Below are positions 24,363-33,097 of a DNA stretch of 64,000 nucleotides, in pieces. The first letter of the stretch is position 1. Each line of letters begins with the position of its first letter. The notes below the pieces were generated by a model, which did no database searches, was not told the origin of the DNA, and saw nothing but the letters and a program-made list of their open reading frames with translations. The stretch lies in contig CADCCW010000008.1 in NCBI GenBank assembly GCA_902800055.1, forward strand, positions 41,246 through 105,245, in the 5' to 3' direction. The position numbers and the translations under genes were made by a program. This DNA is from an uncultured bacterium. GTDB lineage: Bacteria > Verrucomicrobiota > Kiritimatiellia > RFP12 > UBA1067.

Positions 24363-26012
24363 CTATTCGCCGCCCGACACCGCGAGCGCCGCCTGGAGCG
24401 AGGTCACCCCCGCCCGCACCTTCATCATCCCAGCGTCCTTCAGCGTCACCATCCCCTCCTCGAGCGCGTACTTCCTGAGCAACTCGGCGTCGCCGCCGCG
24501 TTCTATGACGCCGCGGATCTTCGGCGAGATCGGCAGCACCTCCATCATCGCGCCGCGCCCCTTGTAGCCGGTGCCGTGGCACTTCGGGCAGCCGACGGGG
24601 CCGAACACCTCCACCCCCTCGAACGGCGCCGGGTCCACCTTGTTCGCCGCCAGGACGTCCATGTCCAGCTCCACCGGCTTCTTGCAGAACGGGCACAGCC
24701 GCCGGAAGAGGCGCTGCGCCTGCGCGAGGATGAGCGAGGAGGCGAGCATGAACGGCTGGATGCCCATGTCGAAGAGACGCGCCACCACGCCGCAGGCGTC
24801 GTTGGTGTGCAGGGTGGAGAGCACCAGGTGGCCCGTAAGCGCCGCCTTCACCGCGATGTCGGCCGTCTCGCCGTCGCGGATCTCGCCCACGAGCACGATG
24901 TCCGGGTCCTGGCGGAGCACCGAGCGCAGGATGCCCGCGAAGGTCAGCCCCTGCGCCACGTTGACGTGGCACTGGTTCACGCCGGGGAGCTCGTACTCCA
25001 CCGGGTCCTCCGCCGTAACGATGTTGACGTCGAGCCGGTTCAGGTCCTGCAGGCAGGAGTAGAGCGTCGTCGTCTTGCCCGAGCCGGTCGGGCCCGTCAC
25101 CAGGATGATGCCGTGCGGCTGGTCGATCGCGAACTTCATCGCCTTGTAGGCGTATTCGTCGAGCCCGAGCGACGAGAGGCCGGGCGCGAGGTTGGCCTTG
25201 TCGAGGATACGCATCACCACCTTCTCGCCGTGCACCGTCGGCAGGATCGACACGCGCACGTCAACCTCCTTCTTCAGCGCGCGGATCTTGAACCTGCCGT
25301 CCTGCGGCTTGCGCCGCTCGGCGATGTCGAGGTTGGACATGATCTTGATGCGCGAGACGACCGCGTTGTGCAGCGCCTTCGGCGGCGACGGCCGCTCGAT
25401 GAGCGCGCCGTCGATGCGGTACCGGAGGCGCGAGGTGCGATCCATCGCCTCGAAGTGGATGTCCGACGCCTTCGTCTTCAGCGCCTCGATCATGATGGTG
25501 TTCACCATGCGGATGACCGGCGCCTCGCCGGCCGCGTCCACCGTGGCGTCGATGGAGTCCGCCGGGGCCGACTCGGACGAGATCTCGACGTCCGCCTCCT
25601 GTCCCTTCATGATGTTCTCCATCGCGAGCGCGGGGTTGGCCGCGTCCTCCTTCGCCTTCAGCCGCCCGATTGCGTCGGCGACCTCACCTTCCGGCGCGAC
25701 CGTCGCCCACACCGAGCCGCCGCACACGCGCACGACCTCTTCCCGCGAAGGCAGGTCGAACGGGTCGGCGAACGCCACCGTCGTCCGCCCCGCCACGCGG
25801 CAGAGCGGCAGCGCCTTCGCCGACGCCCAGAAGTCCGCCGTCTGGCCCGCCAGCAGCGACGGATCGGGCGCAAAGCCCGGCGGCACCGTCATCGGCGGCA
25901 TCGAGAAGTGGTCTGCCGCCGCCAAGGCGCGCTCCGCCGGGTCGGTTATCGACCGGATCTCCTCGATCGTCTTCCTCTTCGTCGCGGGCTTGATTAGATG
26001 CAGTTTCGCCAT
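24363..26012 (-). CDS. pilB: Type IV pilus / type II secretion assembly ATPase (PilB/GspE)
   Basis: 549 residues. The N-terminal domain is a divergent MshEN-like fold (residues 40-115). The ATPase core has Walker A GPTGSGKTTTL, Asp box (TAEDPVEYELPG), Walker B (DPDIVLVGEIRDGETA), His box (TGHLVLSTLHTNDA) and the tetracysteine zinc site (CPFC and CPKCHGTGYKGR). It powers pilin polymerisation. It starts 3 bases after the peptidase gene. No secretin or pilMNO genes lie nearby. Confidence 0.95.
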   Translation of the reverse strand: MAKLHLIKPATKRKTIEEIRSITDPAERALAAADHFSMPPMTVPPGFAPDPSLLAGQTADFWASAKALPLCRVAGRTTVAFADPFDLPSREEVVRVCGGSVWATVAPEGEVADAIGRLKAKEDAANPALAMENIMKGQEADVEISSESAPADSIDATVDAAGEAPVIRMVNTIMIEALKTKASDIHFEAMDRTSRLRYRIDGALIERPSPPKALHNAVVSRIKIMSNLDIAERRKPQDGRFKIRALKKEVDVRVSILPTVHGEKVVMRILDKANLAPGLSSLGLDEYAYKAMKFAIDQPHGIILVTGPTGSGKTTTLYSCLQDLNRLDVNIVTAEDPVEYELPGVNQCHVNVAQGLTFAGILRSVLRQDPDIVLVGEIRDGETADIAVKAALTGHLVLSTLHTNDACGVVARLFDMGIQPFMLASSLILAQAQRLFRRLCPFCKKPVELDMDVLAANKVDPAPFEGVEVFGPVGCPKCHGTGYKGRGAMMEVLPISPKIRGVIERGGDAELLRKYALEEGMVTLKDAGMMKVRAGVTSLQAALAVSGGE

Positions 26013-26015
26013 ACT

Positions 26016-27602
26016 TCAGTAAGTGGTAGCAGAAGGCATGCCAGCCGCAGCGGCTAGCCGGTCCTCCCTGATTTTCCTCAGATATCCAAGGGTAAATTGG
26101 TGGATTTGCGAATCGTGTTCGCTCAAACGCGAAAGGTCGCCGCCGCCAGACAGCTCCCCCATGCAGTACTTTCGCCACTCCGCGGCGAAGAGCCGCCGCT
26201 GGTCATCGTTCTCGAACGCCGCGGCGGTGGCGCGGCGCATGTCCTTGGTCTCGAAGAGCGCCTCGACGTAGCGCCCCTTGAGTCCCCTGAAGGGATCGAA
26301 CCGCACCTTCGGCGCGCCGCGCTCGAGGAAACAGGCGATAGACAGCGCCAAGCGGTACTTGAGCCGCCGCTCGGCGTCGGAGCCGGAGTAGAACTCGCCG
26401 TAGCCCATGTCCATCAGCGGTGCGACGGCGGCGGAGTACCCGGCAAGGTCTGAGAAGTCCGGCTCATCCGGACCGTCCGGCCCCTCCTCGAAATACTCCG
26501 CGTATCCCTCGTTGAGCCACGGCGAAGCGGCGATTGTCGAGCAGGCGTAGGTGAGGTACTGGTGGAACGCCTCGTGGCGCACGGTCTTCAGGAGCTCCGC
26601 CGCGCCCCCACGCGGCAGATAACCCACAAGCTCGCGACGCGACGGGCTCCAGTAGGCCGCCGACCATGTCATGTTGGTGAGTCCGTCGGTCTCGAGCGCG
26701 TCGAGGTAGCGGTCGCGCGAGGCAAAGATGCGGGCGACGCAGAGGACGTTGGTGCCGTCGAGCGGCGTCGGCACCGCGGCGGCGTACCGCCGGCGCATGA
26801 CCGCGAGCTCGTTGGTGAGCGAGGGGATAAACGCAGAACTATTGGGCAGCTCGTCAAGCACGGTGAACTCATCCGCATCGGTCGTGTGCCAGGTCGGATA
26901 CGCCGCCACCGAGTGACGCGCGTCGGCGCGCAGCAGCTCGCGCTCGAAGGCCGGCGAGTCCGGCGGCGGGCCCTTCTTCGCGCGGCCGCGGCGCTCAGGC
27001 TTCTTCTCCAGCTGGCCCAGCCGCGCCTTCAGCTGCGACCAGGTCGAATCACGCCCGGAGAACATCTCCTCCTCGAACGCCTCCTTCGCGGCGTCGAACT
27101 CGTCGCCTTCGGAGAGCAGCCAGGTGGCGATGCGCCAGGTCTCATCCTTCTCCGGCAGGAACGCGCAGACGATCGCGGTCTCGTTAGTCCCCTGCCAGTA
27201 CTCGACGTCGCGGAAGCCGCGCGGAACCTGGCGCGGCCGCTCCGGTTCCGCGGCCACCTCGACCGGCGAAAGGAGCTCCACCGCGCGACGCCGGCGCTCG
27301 ATGTCGTCGCGCTTGACCGGGCCGACGGATCGAACGTAGCCCGCGCGGGTGACCACGGTATCCTCGGAGATCTCCTGCGGCGGGCACTCGCGCAGGGCGG
27401 AGCAGACGAACACGCGCCCGTCGTCGTCGAGCCAGCGGCCGTCCACCGCGCGCGACGACCAGAGGTCGAGGCGGTCGAAGCGGTCCTCGAGGTAGCGGCG
27501 CCCTCCTTCGCGCACGAGATACGCCTCCGCCCGCGGCATGTCGAGCGGCATGGGATCCGCCATGAGCACGGCGGCGGCGCTCGCGGCGAGGAGCAGCATC
27601 AT
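26016..27602 (-). CDS. Secreted HExxH zinc metallopeptidase-like protein
   Basis: 528 residues. A short signal peptide (MMLLLAASAAAVLMA) starts the protein. The central-to-C-terminal part contains VRHEAFHQYL (HExxH zinc site) followed about 20 residues on by WLNEGYAEYFE, whose Glu would be the third ligand, the gluzincin arrangement seen in DUF1570-like proteins. The first 300 residues are of unknown fold. Predicted periplasmic or surface peptidase. Its position between mlaD (ATGA overlap) and pilB (3-base gap) is unusual and suggests processing of a component of this operon (inference). Confidence 0.75.
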   Translation of the reverse strand: MMLLLAASAAAVLMADPMPLDMPRAEAYLVREGGRRYLEDRFDRLDLWSSRAVDGRWLDDDGRVFVCSALRECPPQEISEDTVVTRAGYVRSVGPVKRDDIERRRRAVELLSPVEVAAEPERPRQVPRGFRDVEYWQGTNETAIVCAFLPEKDETWRIATWLLSEGDEFDAAKEAFEEEMFSGRDSTWSQLKARLGQLEKKPERRGRAKKGPPPDSPAFERELLRADARHSVAAYPTWHTTDADEFTVLDELPNSSAFIPSLTNELAVMRRRYAAAVPTPLDGTNVLCVARIFASRDRYLDALETDGLTNMTWSAAYWSPSRRELVGYLPRGGAAELLKTVRHEAFHQYLTYACSTIAASPWLNEGYAEYFEEGPDGPDEPDFSDLAGYSAAVAPLMDMGYGEFYSGSDAERRLKYRLALSIACFLERGAPKVRFDPFRGLKGRYVEALFETKDMRRATAAAFENDDQRRLFAAEWRKYCMGELSGGGDLSRLSEHDSQIHQFTLGYLRKIREDRLAAAAGMPSATTY

Positions 27603-28618
27603 AACGCCCCGGTGGCGAGCGACGTGAAGGTCGAGATCGGCGTAGTGTCGCGGTAGTTGTCGACGATCTGGCGGACGTCCTTCATGAGCCCCTTGACCTC
27701 TTCGTAGAGCTCCGGGTCGTTCGAAAGCCGGCCGAGCGTGCCCTCGCCGTTCTTGAGCCGCTCAGCGACCACCCCGAGGTCAGCCAGGAGCGCGGTGCCC
27801 TTCTCGGACATCGCCTTGGCGTCGAAGCTCTCGGCCGCCTGGCGAAAGGCGGCAACGCCGGCCTCGAGGTCGTCGAACATCTTGTCGCGGTTGACCTTCG
27901 CCGAGATCTCCTTGGCGTTGGACATCGTCTCCTTGAGGTCGTTGTAGACGGTGTCGTCGGACGAGAGCAGCTTGCCCACCATGCCTTCGCCGCGCTCGAC
28001 GCGGTCCGCCACCGCGACCGCCTTGTCCGCAAAGGAGTTTGCCTTGTCGATGAACGCCTTGACGTCGGCGGCCATGCGCTTTGCGTCCTCGGCGAACTCG
28101 CGGGCCTTCTCCGACGCCTCCACCGCGTTGGTCACGATGACGCCGAGCTCCGGACCGGAGACAAATCCGTTCACGGTGCTCGCAATCTGGCGCAAATCCT
28201 CCATCCAGTCGGTCGGCGTCACGCCGCGGAAGAGCGTGGTCTCAAGGTCAAGCGCCTCGCCCTCGCCCTCCTCGAGCCGGAGGTATGTGCCGCCGAGCAT
28301 CGAAAGGCTGCAGACTGTCGCGCTGTAGCCCTCGCGCAGGATGACATTGGAGTCGATCCGCGCGGTCACTACCAGGTTGGACGGCGTCACCTCCACTCTC
28401 TCCACCACGCCCACCTTGGTGCCGCGGTACATCACGTTGTCGCGGTCCTTGAGCCCGCCCACCTGGGAGAAAGCCACCTTCACCGGCACCCGGTGGCGGC
28501 CGGACAGGAGGTCCACCCCCGAGATGACGATGGTGAAATACCCCAGGAGCACCAGCACCGTGAGCATGAACACCCCTACGACGCCCTGCGTGAACGCCTC
28601 GCTTTTCCTGTTTTTCAT
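27599..28618 (-). CDS. mlaD: MCE-family lipid transport protein MlaD
   Basis: 339 residues. One N-terminal membrane segment (VVGVFMLTVLVLLGYFTIVISG) anchors it in the inner membrane. A single MCE domain follows at residues 38-115 (VAFSQVGGLKDRDNVMYRGTKVG), then long helices ending in the family repeat GEGMVGKLLSSDDTVYNDL / GEGTLGRLSNDPELYEEV. It would form a hexameric periplasmic ring moving phospholipid between membranes with MlaE and MlaF. ATG at 28618 chosen for GGGGAGG 5 bases upstream and the ATGA overlap with mlaF. Confidence 0.9.
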   Translation of the reverse strand: MKNRKSEAFTQGVVGVFMLTVLVLLGYFTIVISGVDLLSGRHRVPVKVAFSQVGGLKDRDNVMYRGTKVGVVERVEVTPSNLVVTARIDSNVILREGYSATVCSLSMLGGTYLRLEEGEGEALDLETTLFRGVTPTDWMEDLRQIASTVNGFVSGPELGVIVTNAVEASEKAREFAEDAKRMAADVKAFIDKANSFADKAVAVADRVERGEGMVGKLLSSDDTVYNDLKETMSNAKEISAKVNRDKMFDDLEAGVAAFRQAAESFDAKAMSEKGTALLADLGVVAERLKNGEGTLGRLSNDPELYEEVKGLMKDVRQIVDNYRDTTPISTFTSLATGAL

Positions 28619-29319
28619 GTTTCCTCCCCTTTCGCGGCGCCGACGAACTCGGCGACCTCGCGCTTGCCGCACCGCATGAACTCGTCCGGCGGCAGGCATG
28701 CGACCGACTTGCCGTCCTTGATCAGCATTATGCGCGACGATATCCGCGCCGCCATCGCAAGATCGTGGGTGACCACCACCGAAGTGACGCCGCGGCTGCG
28801 GTTGAGGTCGACGATCAGCCGCTCGATCACGGCCGAGGTCACCGGGTCCAGCCCCGAAGTCGGCTCGTCGTAGAGCACGATCTCCGCGTCGCGAACGATC
28901 GCCCTGGCGAGCCCGGCGCGCTTCTGCATGCCGCCGGAGAGCTCGGCCGGGTAGCGGTCGGCCGCGTCCGAAAGCCCCACCGCCTCGAGCGCCGACGCGA
29001 CGCGGCGCTCGATCTCGGCGTCGGGAAGCCGCGTCGTCTCAACGAGCGGCAGCGCCACGTTCTCCCACACCGTCTTCCAGGCGATCAGCGCCCCGCTCTG
29101 GAAAAGGTAGCCGACGCGCGCGTCGGCGACGCGCACCTCGCCAGAGTCGGGCTCCTCGAGGCCGACGATGTGCTTGAGCGTCACCGACTTGCCAGTGCCC
29201 GACGGACCGAGCACGGTGAACACCTCGCCGCGCTCGACGGCGAAGGAAAGCCCGTCCAGCACGGCCCGGTCCTCGAACCGCTTGACGACGTCGACGAACT
29301 CTATGACCTTCTCGCCCAT
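28615..29319 (-). CDS. mlaF: Phospholipid transport ABC ATPase MlaF
   Basis: 234 residues. Walker A GPSGTGKS, Q-loop FQSGAL, signature LSGGMQKR, Walker B IVLYDEPTSGLDP, H-switch VTHD. LSGGMQKRAGLARAI and the FQSGAL Q-loop are typical of MlaF/Ttg2A. It drives the MlaE permease. It starts with a TGATG overlap on mlaE and ends with ATGA into mlaD. Confidence 0.93.
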   Translation of the reverse strand: MGEKVIEFVDVVKRFEDRAVLDGLSFAVERGEVFTVLGPSGTGKSVTLKHIVGLEEPDSGEVRVADARVGYLFQSGALIAWKTVWENVALPLVETTRLPDAEIERRVASALEAVGLSDAADRYPAELSGGMQKRAGLARAIVRDAEIVLYDEPTSGLDPVTSAVIERLIVDLNRSRGVTSVVVTHDLAMAARISSRIMLIKDGKSVACLPPDEFMRCGKREVAEFVGAAKGEET

Positions 29320-30074
29320 CAGTAGAACGCCCTCGAAATCATGTACCCGGAGATCAGGATCGCCAGGAAGGAGACGATAACCGCCCGCTGCGTCGCCTTG
29401 CCCACGCCGGTCGCGCCCAGCGACGCGCCCATCCCCTCGCAGAAGGAGACGTCGCCCACCAGCACCCCGAACACCGCCGCCTTGGCGATGCCCACGAAGA
29501 GGTCCTTGTCGGCCGCCATCCACAGCGCGCTCGACATGAACTGCCCGAAGTCGACGTTGAGCTGCGTAGCCCCCACGATGCCGCCGCCGATGGTCCCCAT
29601 GATGCAGCAGTAGAACGCCACCACCGGCGACATCAGGAGCAGGGCCAGGATTCGCGGCGCCGCGAGGAAGCGCACCGGCGGTATGCCCATGATCCTGAGC
29701 GCGTCGATCTCGTCGTTCACCTTCATGGTGCCGATCTCGGCGGCGATCGCCGAGCCCACGCACGCCGCCATGCAGATGCCGCAGCAGAAAGCCGCCATCT
29801 CCCTCAGCAGCGTGAGCATCACCGCCGCGCCGAGGTAATTCTCCTGGTTGAAGCGCGCGAGCTCCAGCCCCACCTGCAGCGCAAGGATCATCCCCATGAA
29901 GATCGACACCACCGTCACCACCGGCAGCGTGCGGATGCCGGTCGCGTAGAGCTGGCGGAAGAGATCACGCCGCCCGTCGCTGCGCAGGAAGACCGAAGGG
30001 AAATAACCCACCGACTGCACCAGAACAATTCCGGCGTAGCCTATCGAGGTGATGAACTTCGGAAAACGCGTCAT
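29319..30074 (-). CDS. mlaE: Phospholipid transport permease MlaE
   Basis: 251 residues, MlaE/TRM family: an N-terminal amphipathic segment, then five or so membrane helices, with conserved stretches GMILALQVGLEL, GSAIAAEIGTMKVNDEIDALR and GIPPVRFLAAPR. First gene of the long Mla-pilin-kinase operon. The ATG lies 10 bases after the -10 box without a Shine-Dalgarno, so translation probably starts on a leaderless or near-leaderless end. Confidence 0.93.
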   Translation of the reverse strand: MTRFPKFITSIGYAGIVLVQSVGYFPSVFLRSDGRRDLFRQLYATGIRTLPVVTVVSIFMGMILALQVGLELARFNQENYLGAAVMLTLLREMAAFCCGICMAACVGSAIAAEIGTMKVNDEIDALRIMGIPPVRFLAAPRILALLLMSPVVAFYCCIMGTIGGGIVGATQLNVDFGQFMSSALWMAADKDLFVGIAKAAVFGVLVGDVSFCEGMGASLGATGVGKATQRAVIVSFLAILISGYMISRAFY

Positions 30075-30084
30075 TAGGAAGTGA

Positions 30085-30114
30085 ATTATACAAGATTTAC
30101 GGCGTCGATGTCAA
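30085..30114 (-). promoter_or_regulatory. Promoter of the mla-pil-kinase operon
   Basis: A perfect -35 TTGACA (30114-30109), an 18-base spacer and a perfect -10 TATAAT (30090-30085), no extended TG. The TAA stop of priA (30088-30086) is formed by the -10 box itself. The ATG of mlaE is 10 bases after the box. Confidence 0.88.
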
Positions 30115-32284
30115 TCGCGACCCTCAGCGCCGCAACCGGCGGACGCGCCGACGATATCCACCGCCACGCCCGGACCGCCGCCGCCGCCGAGGTCGAACGC
30201 ACCACCACCTGCCAGCGGTAGAAGCCGTCCGCCTTCTCGAGCGCCGACGGAACCGCCTCCGAAACCAGCATGCGCCCGGCCTTGATCCGCGCGGCGTAGA
30301 GCTTGAGAGACTGCGCATACATCGCCGCCCACTCGCCGACCAGCCTCGCGTCCTTCGACTTGAGCGCCACGACCGACAGGTGGCAGTATGGCGGGAAGAA
30401 CGCCTCGTCGCGTTCGGCGAGTTCGTGCGCGGCAAACTTGGCGAAGTCGCCCGCCACCACCGCGCGCAGCACGGAGTCGGCCGGGTTCCTGGTCTGGATC
30501 AGCACTTCGCCGGGCAGCTCGGCGCGCCCCGCCCGCCCCGCCACCTGGGCGAATAGCTGGAACGCGCGCTCGGACGCGCGGAAGTCCGGCATCGACAGCG
30601 CGCTGTCGGCGTTCAGCACCCCGACCAGGGTGACGTTCGGGAAGTCGAGCCCCTTGGCGATCATCTGGGTGCCGACGAGGATGTCGGCCTCGCCGCGGCG
30701 GAACGCGCCGAGGATGTCGTCGTGGGAGTTTCGCCGTGACGTGGAATCGGCGTCCATGCGGAGGACCGACGCCTTCGGGAAGCATTTTCTGAGCGCGGCC
30801 TCTGCGCGCTGGGTGCCGATTCCCTGGCAGACGAACTCGGCGCCGCCACAGTCAGGGCACTTTGCCGGCAGCTCGGTCCAGCCGCCGCACACGTGGCACC
30901 GCAGGCAGGAGTCGGCGCGATGGTAGGTGTAGGGCAAATCGCAGGCATCGCAGGCAGGAGTCCACCCGCAGCGGGCGCAGACGTACTGGCGCGAAAAGCC
31001 GCGGCGGTTGAGAAAGAGGATCGTCTGCTCGCCGCGGTCGAGCCGAAGCGAGATCGCCTCCAGGAGGTCGCGCGAGAAGATCGCCCCGCCCGCGCCGCCA
31101 TCCTCGAGGTCGACGAGCCGCACATTGGGCAACGTGCCCGCGCCCGCGCGCCGCGCGATCGACGCAAGGCGGTACTTGCCCGTCTCGGCGTTGCGCCAGC
31201 TCTCCAAAGACGGCGTCGCCGAGCCAAGCACTACCTTCGCGCCCTCCACCGCGCCGCGCAGAACCGCCACGTCGCGCGCACTGTAGCGCGGATTGTCCTC
31301 CTGCTTGTAGCTCGGCTCGTGCTCCTCGTCCACCACGATCAGCCCCAGGTTTTTCACCGGCGCCCAGACCGCCGAGCGCGGGCCCACCACCACCCGCGCC
31401 GCGCCGGAGCGGATACGGTGCCACTCGTCGTAGCGCTCGCCGTCGGAAAGCGCCGAGTGGAGCACCGCCACCTGGTCGCCAAAACGCGAGGCAAAGCGGT
31501 TCACCGTCTGCGGCGTGAGCGAGATCTCCGGGACGAGCACGATTGCGCCGCGTCCGGACCCGAGTTCCCGCGCGATCGCCTGGAGATAGACTTCGGTCTT
31601 GCCCGAGCCAGTGACGCCAAAGAGCAGCGTCGGCTTCGAGTCCCGCCCGATCTCCGCGAGCGCGGCGGATTGCTCGGGGTTGAGCGGGAGCGGCTTCGAG
31701 GGGAGGATCCTCCGCCCGGCCAGCGGATCACGCCGCTTCGCGCGCACATCTACAGTTACAAGCCCCTTGACCCCAAGCGCCTTCAGCGCGGACGGCGTGG
31801 TCTTGAGCTCGCGCACGAGCTGGGCCATCCAGCCGCCGCCGAGACGCACCACCTGGTCGTAGAGCCAGCGCTGGCGCGGAGTAAGCGCGACCGATTCAGC
31901 CGCCAGCGACGGGGAAACGAAAAGGAGCTCGCGCGCACGGGCGTTGCGGCGCATCACCGCCGCCGGCACCGCCGCCTTGAGGACGCTCTCCAGCGGGGCG
32001 GCGGCGTAGTCGGCCACGCGCCGGACGAGCTCCAGCAGCTTCGGCGTGAAGAACGGCGTCTCGTCGACAATGGCGGAAACCGGCTTCAGCACCCTGTTCC
32101 CTATTCCCTGTTCCCTGTTCCCTGTTCCCTGTTCCCCAATCTCCAGTACAAACCCGCGCGCCTCCCTGTGCCCGAACGGAACGGAAAGAAGCTGGCCGAC
32201 GGCCAGCTTCCCTTCCAGCGCTTCGGGCACTTCGTAGTCGAAGAGCCGGTCGAGCGCGAGGTCGATCGCGACCCTGGCGACCAC
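30086..32284 (-). CDS. priA: Primosomal replication restart helicase PriA
   Basis: 732 residues. N-terminal 3'-DNA-binding domain, then helicase core: Walker A GVTGSGKTEVYL, DEEH box VVDEEHEPSYKQ, a zinc region with CxxC pairs (CARCGWTPACDAC, CLRCHVCGG, CPDCGG) and motif VI-like QVAGRAGR. It restarts stalled forks by loading the replisome. The N-terminal domain contains a foreign-looking heptapeptide repeat ([15 protein letters not shown], about residues 50-64) coded by 7-base tandem repeats. GTG start (32284), 3 bases after the prepilin gene. Confidence 0.95.
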   Translation of the reverse strand: MVARVAIDLALDRLFDYEVPEALEGKLAVGQLLSVPFGHREARGFVLEIGEQGTGNREQGIGNRVLKPVSAIVDETPFFTPKLLELVRRVADYAAAPLESVLKAAVPAAVMRRNARARELLFVSPSLAAESVALTPRQRWLYDQVVRLGGGWMAQLVRELKTTPSALKALGVKGLVTVDVRAKRRDPLAGRRILPSKPLPLNPEQSAALAEIGRDSKPTLLFGVTGSGKTEVYLQAIARELGSGRGAIVLVPEISLTPQTVNRFASRFGDQVAVLHSALSDGERYDEWHRIRSGAARVVVGPRSAVWAPVKNLGLIVVDEEHEPSYKQEDNPRYSARDVAVLRGAVEGAKVVLGSATPSLESWRNAETGKYRLASIARRAGAGTLPNVRLVDLEDGGAGGAIFSRDLLEAISLRLDRGEQTILFLNRRGFSRQYVCARCGWTPACDACDLPYTYHRADSCLRCHVCGGWTELPAKCPDCGGAEFVCQGIGTQRAEAALRKCFPKASVLRMDADSTSRRNSHDDILGAFRRGEADILVGTQMIAKGLDFPNVTLVGVLNADSALSMPDFRASERAFQLFAQVAGRAGRAELPGEVLIQTRNPADSVLRAVVAGDFAKFAAHELAERDEAFFPPYCHLSVVALKSKDARLVGEWAAMYAQSLKLYAARIKAGRMLVSEAVPSALEKADGFYRWQVVVRSTSAAAAVRAWRWISSARPPVAALRVAIDIDAVNLV
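32092..32137. repeat. Heptanucleotide tandem repeat inside priA
   Basis: Six and a half units of CCCTGTT (plus strand; one unit CCCTATT). Three 7-base units are 21 bases, so in the minus-strand frame they encode a seven-residue repeat, GTGNREQ. It sits in a loop of the PriA N-terminal domain. Confidence 0.95.
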
Positions 32285-32287
32285 GCC

Positions 32288-33019
32288 TTACTTGTCGGAC
32301 GGCTTGAGGTAGTCGATCTGCGCACCGTCGGTGAAGGTGACGGTCTGCTTGTCGTAGAAGTCGCAGAGCGACTGGTAGCGGCCCTTGTAGACGCCGGCGG
32401 CGCCGCCCTTGTGGATGATGACCGTCGCCTTGTTGCCGAAGGGCTGGGTATAGGTGGTGTCGGTCGACTCCTGCTTCGTCTGCGAAATCGTCTCCTGCGA
32501 ACTGCTCTTGATGAAGTTGTCGGTCGAGATGTTGCGCGAGACGAGCACCGGGATGATGTCGGGCATGTCGTCGGTGAGGTCGGTCACGATCTTCCACGCG
32601 ATGCAACCCTTGAGGGACTTGTTGCCCTTATAGGCCGAGACGCCTGCACCGGAGACGAACTTGATGTCGACGTCGACGTACGGGCTGCACTCGGTCGTGC
32701 CGTAGTTCTGCATGTCGAAGAGGTCGTCGAAGTAGTCGTCGGCGCTGCTCGAATAGCCCTTGTAGGCGATGTCGTCGCCCTGGCCTTCCTCCTTGTTCTT
32801 GTTCTTAGGCCACACCGAGCTGCGGCCGTGGCTCTCGCGGTCGACGTTCGCCTGGGTGATGCCGATGAAGAGGTTGCGTCCGTGCATCGCCAGCGCGTTC
32901 GTCTGCGCCGAGAGCATCGCCGACGAGATTGCCGGGAAGAGCGCGCCCATGAGAATGCCGAGAATGCCGATCACGACCAGCAGCTCGACGAGGGTAAATC
33001 CATTCTTTTGCTTCTTCAT
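32288..33019 (-). CDS. Prepilin-like protein (type II secretion G-like), large variant
   Basis: 243 residues. Classic class III signal: MKKQKNG then FTLVELLVVIGILGILMGALFP. The globular part contains GRNLFIGITQANVDRESHG, resembling the many prepilin-type proteins of Lentisphaerota/Kiritimatiellota. The hydrophilic middle (KNKNKEEGQGDD) and Thr/Ser-rich stretch suggest an exposed subunit. It has its own promoter and lies upstream of priA. It may be a major or accessory subunit for the PilB/PilC machine encoded about 6 kb downstream. Confidence 0.88.
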   Translation of the reverse strand: MKKQKNGFTLVELLVVIGILGILMGALFPAISSAMLSAQTNALAMHGRNLFIGITQANVDRESHGRSSVWPKNKNKEEGQGDDIAYKGYSSSADDYFDDLFDMQNYGTTECSPYVDVDIKFVSGAGVSAYKGNKSLKGCIAWKIVTDLTDDMPDIIPVLVSRNISTDNFIKSSSQETISQTKQESTDTTYTQPFGNKATVIIHKGGAAGVYKGRYQSLCDFYDKQTVTFTDGAQIDYLKPSDK

Positions 33020-33068
33020 TTTTTACTTCTTTCCTTGTGGGTTTGAGGTTTTTCCTGTTGTTGGTTGT

Positions 33069-33097
33069 ATTATCTCATATTTTTCATTTTCGCGCAA
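33069..33097 (-). promoter_or_regulatory. Promoter of the prepilin-priA unit
   Basis: TTGCGC (33097-33092), a 17-base spacer and TGA-GATAAT (33077-33069). It leaves a leader of about 40 bases with AAGGAAAG near the ATG. Confidence 0.55.
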
